DNA of 37,884 nt from Clostridiaceae bacterium (lineage in GTDB: Bacteria; Bacillota; Clostridia; DSM-8532). Shown here in pieces: positions 1 to 6,397 of this stretch. The first letter of the stretch is position 1; the number at the start of each line of letters is the position of its first letter. Below the pieces are notes generated by a model. The model saw only the letters and a list, made by a program, of their open reading frames with translations. It made no database searches and had not been told where the DNA came from. The stretch lies in the NCBI GenBank assembly GCA_012520615.1, contig JAAYNX010000253.1:1-37884 (forward strand), read 5' to 3'. The position numbers and the translations under genes were made by a program.

Positions 1-704
1 ATCCAAGAGGCATAATAAAGAGAAATGATCTTATAGGCTTTAATTGGACTACAAGACCTGTGATTTTAATAGAGATGGGATTTATGTCAAATCCTGAAGA
101 GGATAAGCTATTAAATGATTCTGCTTACCAGGATAAAATTGTTCAAGGTATCGTTAATGGGCTTAACAACTATTTTGATTCAATTAACACAGATGAGTAT
201 ATAAAAAGTGCTATAAATGCAAAAGCTATGGAAACTGTTAGTGCTTTAAAAGATAAGTACTTAGAAAAACTGTCGGAACTCGTGCATCCTGAAAAAGGGG
301 TACGTTTTAGCCCATATGGGTATGTTGATGTTGAAAATGATTTAGTATTCTCAGCACCCGAAGTAAAGGGCCTAGATGCCGATTCTACAATCCGCATTTG
401 GGGGAGTTATGACGGAACAGGTGACCCAATAGAACTTACTTTTGAAGACTATTACAAAAAGTTCATATACGATGTAGACTTCGCTAATGCCGATCAGATA
501 GGATACAATAAAATTTTGGGACAGGGGAATACACTTATTAATAGTTCCGAGATTTATAAAGATGCTATTATTATAGAATATCACTTTTCTGGTTTTGATC
601 CCCAATATGAGGGAATGGATTGGAGAAGTTTAAGACTGGCTTTTGAGAAGGTTAACGATATATGGTATCTAGTGGGCATTATTCATGATCAATGGACAAT
701 TTAA
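1..704 (+). CDS. N-acetylmuramoyl-L-alanine amidase (Amidase_3), 3' part, with uncharacterised C-terminal domain
   Basis: The reading frame is already open at base 3, so the gene begins outside the window. The first visible residues (RGIIKRNDLIGF, then RPVILIEMGFMSNPEED) are the end of an Amidase_3 zinc amidase domain, including the conserved glutamate of the LIEMGF motif. These enzymes cut the lactyl-amide bond between MurNAc and the stem peptide outside the cell. An internal GTG at base 60 lies inside the domain and is not the true start. After about residue 65 of the visible part comes a domain of roughly 150 residues ending in WYLVGIIHDQWTI. It is rich in aromatic and acidic residues and resembles a domain I recall on other clostridial secreted proteins, but I cannot name it. 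A hairpin terminator follows 75 bases after the stop. Confidence 0.85.
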   Translation, partial: PRGIIKRNDLIGFNWTTRPVILIEMGFMSNPEEDKLLNDSAYQDKIVQGIVNGLNNYFDSINTDEYIKSAINAKAMETVSALKDKYLEKLSELVHPEKGVRFSPYGYVDVENDLVFSAPEVKGLDADSTIRIWGSYDGTGDPIELTFEDYYKKFIYDVDFANADQIGYNKILGQGNTLINSSEIYKDAIIIEYHFSGFDPQYEGMDWRSLRLAFEKVNDIWYLVGIIHDQWTI

Positions 705-778
705 ACTTCCTCTAAACTTGCTCGGAAGTAAAATTATTGTGACAAGAACATGGGTAATCAACTCAAAATAGAAAAATG

Positions 779-808
779 AACCCCACCGAATTATTCGATG
801 GGGTTTTT
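779..808 (+). terminator. Hairpin terminator after the amidase gene
   Basis: AACCCCA pairs with TGGGGTT, followed by one C/A mismatch and CGAA/TTCG around a TTA loop, then TTTTT. It falls between the amidase gene and the DUF1846 gene. Read on the minus strand the mismatch becomes a U-G wobble, so the hairpin may work in both directions. Confidence 0.8.
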
Positions 809-820
809 ACTGGAGAGCAA

Positions 821-849
821 TTGACCTGATGAAGTCGTTGTGTTATTGT
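821..849 (+). promoter_or_regulatory. Possible sigma-A promoter of the DUF1846 gene
   Basis: TTGACC (821-826) and TATTGT (844-849) are separated by 17 bases. The -35 matches 5 of 6 consensus bases but the -10 only 4 of 6. It lies downstream of the amidase terminator and upstream of a perfect palindrome, which suits a regulated promoter. Not certain. Confidence 0.4.
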
Positions 850-866
850 GATAAAGATAAATTAGA

Positions 867-883
867 ATTAACACCGTGTTAAT
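867..883. promoter_or_regulatory. Perfect 8-1-8 palindrome, candidate operator
   Basis: ATTAACACCGTGTTAAT is a perfect inverted repeat (ATTAACAC, C, GTGTTAAT). It lies between the candidate promoter and the AGGAG ribosome site of the DUF1846 gene, where a bound repressor would block transcription. It has no U tract, so it is not a terminator. I do not recognise the regulator. Confidence 0.45.
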
Positions 884-903
884 AATGTTTATAGGAGCTT
901 AAA

Positions 904-2388
904 ATGACAGAAGTTGGATTTGACAACGATAAATACATTGAGATGCAATCCCAAAAAATTCTAGAAAGAATAGCCTATTTTGGGGGTAAATTGTATCTCG
1001 AGTTTGGCGGAAAGCTTTTTGATGATTATCACGCCTCAAGAGTTCTTCCGGGATTCAAGCCCGATAGTAAAGTAAAGATGCTGATGCAGCTTAAGGATCA
1101 AGCGGAGATAGTAATCACAATAAGTGCTGATGATATAGAAAAGAGTAAACGCAGAGGGGATTTAGGCATAACCTATGACCTTGATGTATTACGATTAATA
1201 GATGCCTTTCGTGAAATAGGCTTATATGTGGGAAGTGTTGTTATAACCCAGTATCGTGCACAACATACGGCTGACATATTCAAAAAAAGGCTATTGAGTT
1301 TAGGGATGAAAGTCTATGTACATTATCCCATTCCTGACTATCCATCAAATATTTCACTAATAGTAAGCGCTGATGGATGCGGTAAAAACGAGTATATAGA
1401 AACAACACGATCCCTTGTTATTATTACAGCTCCCGGCCCCGGAAGCGGGAAAATGGCGGTTTGTCTTTCCCAGTTATATCACGATAATCAGCAGGGAATA
1501 CAAGCAGGATACGCAAAATTCGAGACTTTTCCTATATGGAATCTACCGCTGAAGCATCCGGTTAATGTTGCCTATGAAGCTGCTACAACAGATTTAAATG
1601 ACGTTAATATGATAGATCCATTTCATCTTGAGGCATATGGAGTTACTTCGGTAAACTACAACAGGGATATAGAGATATTCCCGGTTTTAAGTGCTATTTT
1701 TGAGAAAATTGAAGGCAAGTCTCCTTATAAAAGCCCCACAGATATGGGAGTAAACATGGCGGGTTACTGTATAACCGATGACGACGTTGTTTGCAATGCT
1801 TCTAAACAAGAAGTTATCCGAAGATATTACAGTACCTATTGCGCACAAAGGCAAGGGCTTGCAGAAAAGGCCGAAGTCTATAGGCTGGAGCTATTAATGA
1901 AACAACTTGGCGTATCTAGTAAGGATCGCCCTGTAGTTGACGCGGCTTTAGAACGAGCTGAATCTACCGGCGCACCTGCTGTAGCTCTTCAACTTAATGA
2001 TGGCCGAATAGTGACTGGTAAAACAACCCCTTTGCTTGGTGCTTCAGCCGCACTTTTGCTAAACTCGCTTAAAGAGCTGGGTGGTATACATCATGATATA
2101 CACCTGATTTCACCTATTATTATTGAGCCTATTCAAGTTTTGAAAGTTAAACATATGGGGAATCGAAACCCACGCCTTCATACTGATGAAATATTGATAG
2201 CCCTTTCCATATGCGCTGCCACCAATCCAACTGCTGCGCTTGCAATGGAACAACTTCCGAAGCTTCGGGGCTGTGAAGCTCATTCAACTGTGATACTATC
2301 GCGAGTTGATGAAAATATATTCCATAAGTTAGGCGTGAACATTACATGCGAGCCCCAGTATCAGTCTAAAAAGCTTTATCATAAATAG
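904..2388 (+). CDS. DUF1846 (UPF0371) family protein
   Basis: The 494-residue product matches the DUF1846/UPF0371 family over its full usual length of about 500 residues. Its N-terminus (GFDNDKYIEMQSQKILERI, then LYLEFGGKLFDDYHA) is typical. The family is widespread in Bacillota and, as far as I know, has no assigned biochemical function. Residues 176-185 (APGPGSGKMA) contain GPGSGK, which looks like a shortened P-loop inside a strand-loop-helix segment and may bind nucleotide; that is inference. There is no signal peptide or membrane span, so it should be cytosolic. The ATG follows AGGAG at 893-897. It stands alone between the amidase terminator and the ABC-F gene, with a palindrome in its leader. 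Confidence 0.9.
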   Translation: MTEVGFDNDKYIEMQSQKILERIAYFGGKLYLEFGGKLFDDYHASRVLPGFKPDSKVKMLMQLKDQAEIVITISADDIEKSKRRGDLGITYDLDVLRLIDAFREIGLYVGSVVITQYRAQHTADIFKKRLLSLGMKVYVHYPIPDYPSNISLIVSADGCGKNEYIETTRSLVIITAPGPGSGKMAVCLSQLYHDNQQGIQAGYAKFETFPIWNLPLKHPVNVAYEAATTDLNDVNMIDPFHLEAYGVTSVNYNRDIEIFPVLSAIFEKIEGKSPYKSPTDMGVNMAGYCITDDDVVCNASKQEVIRRYYSTYCAQRQGLAEKAEVYRLELLMKQLGVSSKDRPVVDAALERAESTGAPAVALQLNDGRIVTGKTTPLLGASAALLLNSLKELGGIHHDIHLISPIIIEPIQVLKVKHMGNRNPRLHTDEILIALSICAATNPTAALAMEQLPKLRGCEAHSTVILSRVDENIFHKLGVNITCEPQYQSKKLYHK

Positions 2389-2519
2389 AATATGCTCCAA
2401 AATATTTGGGCGCTGATGGTTACTGTTTAGAGGATTGACCCTAGCTTTTGTGCATGGTGTTATGCTACAATCTATCATTGTGCACTAATGAGTGCTAAAC
2501 ATATTTTTGGAGGAAGAAT

Positions 2520-4127
2520 TTGATTACAGTAGATAATCTCAGTCTGAATTTTACTGGAACAAACTTATTTTCAAATGTAAATTTGAAATTCACACCGGGT
2601 AATTGTTATGGAATAATAGGTGCCAACGGCTCCGGGAAATCCACTTTTCTTAAAATATTGTCAGGTGAAATAGAGCCTTCTACCGGGGGCGTCTATATAC
2701 CTGAAAACATACGATTATCTGTTTTAAAACAGGATCAATTTGCATATGACCAGTTTACCGTACTTGATACCATAATAATGGGAAATATGCGGCTGTATCA
2801 AATTTCGCAGGAGAAAGATGCTCTTTATGCTAAGGAGGATTTTTCCGACGAAGATGGTATCAGAGCTTCTGAACTGGAAGCGGAATTTGCTGAGCTAAAC
2901 GGATGGGAGTCTGAGACAGAGGCCTCAAAGCTTATTCAGGGCTTGGGCCTTGATAATGATATTCTCTATAATCAAATGGCCAGTCTGGATGGTAATTCAA
3001 AAGTAAAGGTTCTATTGGCGCAAGCGCTGTTTGGGCACCCTGATATTATTCTTTTAGACGAACCCACAAACAATTTAGATATCGAGTCTAAAGACTGGCT
3101 AGAGAACTTTCTGCTAGAATATACCGGTACTGTTATTGTGGTTTCTCATGACAGGCATTTTTTAAACACGGTTTGTACCCATATAGTTGATATAGATTAT
3201 GGCAAGATAAAAATATTTGTCGGTAACTACGATTTCTGGTATGAGTCAAGCCAGTTGATACAACGGATGATTAAGGAACAAAACAAGAAAAATGAAGATA
3301 AGGCAAAAGAATTGCAAGCCTTTATTGCACGTTTTTCCGCCAATAAGTCAAAGTCGAAACAGGCCACCTCTAGAAGGAAACTCTTAGATAAACTTTCCAT
3401 TGAAGATTTGCCGGCTTCGTCAAGAAAATACCCATATGTCGGTTTTCAGATGGACAGAGAACCGGGCAAAGAGATACTGACTGTTGAAGGATTAAGCAAG
3501 ACCATAGACGGAGTAAAGGTGCTTAACAATGTTTCGTTCAAGGTAAATCGTGGTGATAAAATCGCCTTTGTAGGTGAAAATGAGATTGCTAACACAACCT
3601 TTTTTAAAATCCTGATGGAAGAAATCGAACCTGATGAAGGCACCTTTAAATGGGGTGTCAGCACCACACAATCATATTTTCCCAAGGATAATTCCGAGTT
3701 CTTTAATGATTGCAACACATCTATTATTGAATGGATTATGCAATATTCAAAGGACAAAACAGATACTTATCTAAGGGGATTCTTAGGGAGGATGCTTTTT
3801 TCTGGTGATGATGTGTTTAAGCCTGTAAATGTGCTCTCAGGAGGGGAGAAGGTTCGCTGCATGTTATCCAGAATGATGATGTTTGGGGCAAATGTCTTAG
3901 TCCTTGACCAACCGACTAATCATCTGGACCTTGAATCTATTACTGCCGTTAACAACGGATTGATTGATTTTAAAAGTGTTGTTCTTTTTTCAACCCATGA
4001 CCATGAATTTATACAGACTGTAGCTAACAGAATTATAGAATTTACCGACAAAGGTATGTACGACAAAATGTCTACCTATGACGAATATATTGAGGCGAGA
4101 AAAACTTTGAGATTAATAACCGGCTAG
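2520..4127 (+). CDS. ABC-F family ATPase, YkpA/YbiT type
   Basis: This 535-residue protein has two ATP-binding cassettes joined by a charged linker at about residues 245-300 and no membrane spans, as in ABC-F proteins, which act on the ribosome. The family is YkpA (Bacillus) / YbiT (E. coli), judged from GNCYGIIGANGSGKSTFLK and the linker signature ARFSANKSKSKQATSRRK. Cassette 1 has Walker A GANGSGKST (34-42) and Walker B with D180 and catalytic E181; its LSGGQ signature is degenerate, as in YbiT. Cassette 2 keeps LSGGEK and the H-loop, but Walker A has become GENEIANTT (352-360) and the catalytic glutamate is Q464 (LDQPTNHLD). Start is TTG, chosen for the GGAGGAAG just upstream. The HAD phosphatase gene follows after about 11 bases. 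Confidence 0.93.
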   Translation: MITVDNLSLNFTGTNLFSNVNLKFTPGNCYGIIGANGSGKSTFLKILSGEIEPSTGGVYIPENIRLSVLKQDQFAYDQFTVLDTIIMGNMRLYQISQEKDALYAKEDFSDEDGIRASELEAEFAELNGWESETEASKLIQGLGLDNDILYNQMASLDGNSKVKVLLAQALFGHPDIILLDEPTNNLDIESKDWLENFLLEYTGTVIVVSHDRHFLNTVCTHIVDIDYGKIKIFVGNYDFWYESSQLIQRMIKEQNKKNEDKAKELQAFIARFSANKSKSKQATSRRKLLDKLSIEDLPASSRKYPYVGFQMDREPGKEILTVEGLSKTIDGVKVLNNVSFKVNRGDKIAFVGENEIANTTFFKILMEEIEPDEGTFKWGVSTTQSYFPKDNSEFFNDCNTSIIEWIMQYSKDKTDTYLRGFLGRMLFSGDDVFKPVNVLSGGEKVRCMLSRMMMFGANVLVLDQPTNHLDLESITAVNNGLIDFKSVVLFSTHDHEFIQTVANRIIEFTDKGMYDKMSTYDEYIEARKTLRLITG

Positions 4128-4138
4128 GAGGGATTATC

Positions 4139-4795
4139 ATAAAAAAATACGATACTGTTATATTTGATTTAGACGGAACATTGATAAATAGTCTTGAGGA
4201 CTTAAAGGACAGCGTGAATTATTCGCTGGATATACATGGTTTTCCACAGAAAAGTACTGAAGAAATAAGAAATTTTGTCGGTAACGGTGTTGGACGTTTA
4301 ATTGAACTTTCAGTTCCTGATGGAATTAATAACCCTTTGTATGAAGAATGTCTGGAAAAATTTAGAATCCATTATTCAAAAAATATGCAAAACAAGACCG
4401 CACCGTATGAGGGGATTAATGAGTTGTTAGAAGAACTGAAAGAAGAAGGATTTAAATTAGCGGTGGTGTCCAATAAATTTGATACCGCTGCTAAAGCTTT
4501 GGTAAAAGATTATTTTAGTGATTTTATTAAAATAGCGATCGGAGAGTCGGATACCGTCTCCAGAAAACCAGCACCGGATAGTGTTTTAAAAGCTCTTGAC
4601 GAATTGGGGGCTGATTCTGATAAGGCTGTTTATGTAGGTGATTCAGAAGTTGATGTAAAAACCGCAAAGAATTCAAAGCTGAAGTGTGTAGGAGTAACTT
4701 GGGGCTTCAGGGATAGAGAGGTTTTAGAAAAAGAAGGGGCAGATTATATTATCACTGAGCCCATGGAATTAATGAAAATAATTGCACCAAAGTAG
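4139..4795 (+). CDS. HAD-superfamily hydrolase, phosphoglycolate phosphatase-like, probable AUA start
   Basis: The HAD nucleophile motif FDLDGT is at residues 9-14 (D10, D12) if translation starts at 4139. The others follow: motif II S111 (VVSNK), motif III K143 (SRKPAP), motif IV D168 and D172 (VGDSEVDV), with a helical cap at about 17-80. It should remove phosphate from a small metabolite such as 2-phosphoglycolate; substrate is inferred. The first ATG/GTG/TTG is a TTG at 4181, which would cut off the nucleophile. Upstream the frame runs to a stop at 4091-4093 with none of the three usual start codons. AGGAGG (4126-4131) is followed seven bases later by ATA AAA AAA TAC, giving the typical N-terminus (M)KKYDTVIFDLDGT. 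AUC at 4136 is a less well spaced alternative. Probably co-transcribed with the ABC-F gene. Confidence 0.85.
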   Translation: MKKYDTVIFDLDGTLINSLEDLKDSVNYSLDIHGFPQKSTEEIRNFVGNGVGRLIELSVPDGINNPLYEECLEKFRIHYSKNMQNKTAPYEGINELLEELKEEGFKLAVVSNKFDTAAKALVKDYFSDFIKIAIGESDTVSRKPAPDSVLKALDELGADSDKAVYVGDSEVDVKTAKNSKLKCVGVTWGFRDREVLEKEGADYIITEPMELMKIIAPK

Positions 4796-4829
4796 GGAGA
4801 TTGTCATTTACATACGTTGTTGAATAAAC

Positions 4830-5144
4830 TTATTGCAAATTGGTAAATCTCAATATCAATTCGAATATGTAAACAACAAAACACGACGATATTGCAACGG
4901 TTAACAGGCTTTTTTCTTTAAAGGCAAGAAATATTGCAACAAGTGTTCCTGCAAGTGCAGAATACAATGAAGATGTTGCTGTAAAAATTGCCGGAAAGGT
5001 CATTGAACCAAGAACAGCAAAGGGAACATAGTATAGAAAGGACTTTATAAAGGTGCTTTCTATTTTTTTCTTAAATATTACCATGGGAAGCATTCGAATC
5101 AAATATGTTACTCCGGCCATAATCAAAATATATACAAATATCAT
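4830..5144 (-). CDS. azlD: AzlD-family small subunit of branched-chain amino-acid exporter
   Basis: The 104-residue hydrophobic protein has about four membrane helices and the AzlD pattern TYLIRMLPMVIF near the N-terminus and VPFAVLGSMTFPAIF in the middle. AzlD works with AzlC to export branched-chain amino acids and analogues (AzlCD in Bacillus, BrnFE in corynebacteria). I start it at the ATG at 5144-5142, which shares an ATGA with the azlC stop and follows AAGGAAG. The frame can be extended 20 codons upstream, but that stretch overlaps azlC and is polar and cysteine-rich. It converges on the phosphatase gene with no clear terminator between them. Confidence 0.85.
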   Translation of the reverse strand: MIFVYILIMAGVTYLIRMLPMVIFKKKIESTFIKSFLYYVPFAVLGSMTFPAIFTATSSLYSALAGTLVAIFLAFKEKSLLTVAISSCFVVYIFELILRFTNLQ

Positions 5145-5857
5145 TTTGCCACTTCCTTTACAGGGTAGAGTACTGCCCCTAATCCAGAGGCAACAATAGT
5201 GCATATTATTATTGCAAAGCCTTCTGATAATTTGTTTAGAAACGGTGCATAGTGAAGAAGAAAACTAATGACCACCGAGAAAATGATAACCAATAGCACG
5301 GGGCGGGATTTCTTTGCAGGTGGAATAATTATAGCTAAGAACATTCCATATATTGCAATATTCATCGCTGAAGAAATCGAATCAGGTAAGATTGAACCTG
5401 CAGCGGCTCCAAGCAATGTGCCTGTGGCCCAACCTAAATAAGGAATAGTAATCAGGCCATACATGTAATTTGTGCCTATTTCATGCTCTTTTCCGCTTGC
5501 TACGGCAAAGATTTCGTCTGTAATACCAAATGAAAGAATTAGGCGATGTATTATATTAAAGGATTTATCAGTTTTCTGTGTGAGAGATAGGGACATTAAA
5601 GCATAACGCATGTTTATGACCAATTGAGCGAGGGCCATTTCAATGTATGGAGCACCGGCATTTATAAGACCTATGCCGGCAAATTGGCCAGCCGAGGTTA
5701 AATTAGTCATGGATATTAATACTGCAATCCAGATGGGGATTCCCGAATTTATTGCCATTATTCCAAAGGTAAAAGAAACTGAGAGATAGCCTAATCCTAT
5801 GGGAATACCATCCTTAATCCCTGAAGAAAAACTATTTGATAATTTAGTATTCTTCAT
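5141..5857 (-). CDS. azlC: AzlC-family branched-chain amino-acid exporter, large subunit
   Basis: The 238-residue integral membrane protein shows AzlC features: GIKDGIPIGLGYLSVSFTFGI at the N-terminus, then SAGQFAGIGLI and NMRYALMSLSL. With AzlD it forms a proton-driven branched-chain amino-acid exporter in the cytoplasmic membrane. ATG at 5857-5855 is chosen because AGAGGTG lies about ten bases upstream. An earlier in-frame ATG at 5896 sits inside the hairpin that ends the tRNA transcript and would add 13 basic residues. The start lies only 27 bases past that hairpin, and no separate promoter is visible between the tRNA and the gene. Confidence 0.87.
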   Translation of the reverse strand: MKNTKLSNSFSSGIKDGIPIGLGYLSVSFTFGIMAINSGIPIWIAVLISMTNLTSAGQFAGIGLINAGAPYIEMALAQLVINMRYALMSLSLTQKTDKSFNIIHRLILSFGITDEIFAVASGKEHEIGTNYMYGLITIPYLGWATGTLLGAAAGSILPDSISSAMNIAIYGMFLAIIIPPAKKSRPVLLVIIFSVVISFLLHYAPFLNKLSEGFAIIICTIVASGLGAVLYPVKEVAK

Positions 5858-5883
5858 CCGATTATGACACCTCTTTCTATTAC

Positions 5884-5913
5884 AAAAAAGCTCCACCGAT
5901 TAATCGATGGAGC
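5884..5913 (-). terminator. Terminator between tRNA-Leu and azlC
   Basis: On the minus strand GCTCCATCGAT and ATCGGTGGAGC form a stem with one T-G wobble and a tight TA loop, followed by TTTTTT. It lies just after the tRNA-Leu 3' end and directly before the azlC ribosome site, so any read-through would express azlCD. Confidence 0.85.
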
Positions 5914-5921
5914 AAATTCTC

Positions 5922-6004
5922 TGGTGCGGCCGACCGGACTTGAACCGGTATGCTCTCGCATACGCCCCTCAAACGTACGTGTCTGCCAATTCCACCACGG
6001 CCGC
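5922..6004 (-). tRNA. tRNA-Leu (anticodon GAG)
   Basis: Read on the minus strand, the acceptor arm is GCGGCCG paired with CGGCCGC, followed by the encoded CCA. The D arm has GGTGGAATTGGCAGAC. The anticodon stem TACGT/GCGTA carries loop TTGAGGG, so the anticodon is GAG. A long variable arm (TGC GAGA GCA), typical of leucine tRNAs, precedes the T arm ACCGG TTCAAGT CCGGT. The 83-base length with CCA fits a class II tRNA. Confidence 0.95.
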
Positions 6005-6032
6005 ATATGTGGATAGAAGAACAGCAAGATTT

Positions 6033-6061
6033 ATTATACATACCGAATCTGGCTCTGTCAA
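6033..6061 (-). promoter_or_regulatory. Consensus sigma-A promoter of tRNA-Leu
   Basis: On the minus strand TTGACA (6061-6056) and TATAAT (6038-6033) are both perfect and 17 bases apart. The predicted transcript starts about 20 bases before the mature tRNA. This is the strongest promoter in this part of the window. Confidence 0.92.
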
Positions 6062-6397
6062 TACAAAAACGACAAAAAGATTATGTCAATCTTACCTTCC
6101 TCATTTGAAAAAGAAAATTCCACTCCATGATTTTTCCTTGTGTTTTTCTTCTGTGTACGCTAAAATGCTAAGAAGCTGAGAAGATATATTACTCACAGCA
6201 GAACTCCAAGTTCATCAATTCGCAATGAGTTGATAGCATACATTTAATAAGATTCGACTTTCAAAAATATTACATGCTCAATAGACGGCACAAGATTCAT
6301 TTTGCAAACAAGCAGCGAGGGAACATTTAAGGCTTCATTTTTTACGCATTTTTAACAAACAGAATTTCTTTAAACTATAATCAAAGGAGACTTACTA
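6062..6397. other. Gene-free stretch before the LRR gene
   Basis: No credible gene, RNA or hairpin terminator is visible. It is the shared upstream region of the divergent tRNA-Leu and LRR genes. It holds the LRR gene's ribosome site (AAGGAG at 6384-6389). The promoter of the LRR gene should be here but I could not place it convincingly. Confidence 0.6.

Noticed and set aside
2431-2459. TTGACC-N17-TGTTAT as promoter of the ABC-F gene
   Set aside because: The -10 matches only 4 of 6, and other equally weak combinations exist in the same gap; I could not choose among them.
5907-6179. 90-codon open frame on the plus strand
   Set aside because: It runs through the reverse complement of tRNA-Leu and its promoter and has no ribosome site.
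6352-6381. TTAACA-N18-TATAAT before the LRR gene
   Set aside because: The start predicted from it (near 6388) falls inside the AAGGAG ribosome site, so the mRNA would lack it. Good match by sequence, wrong position.
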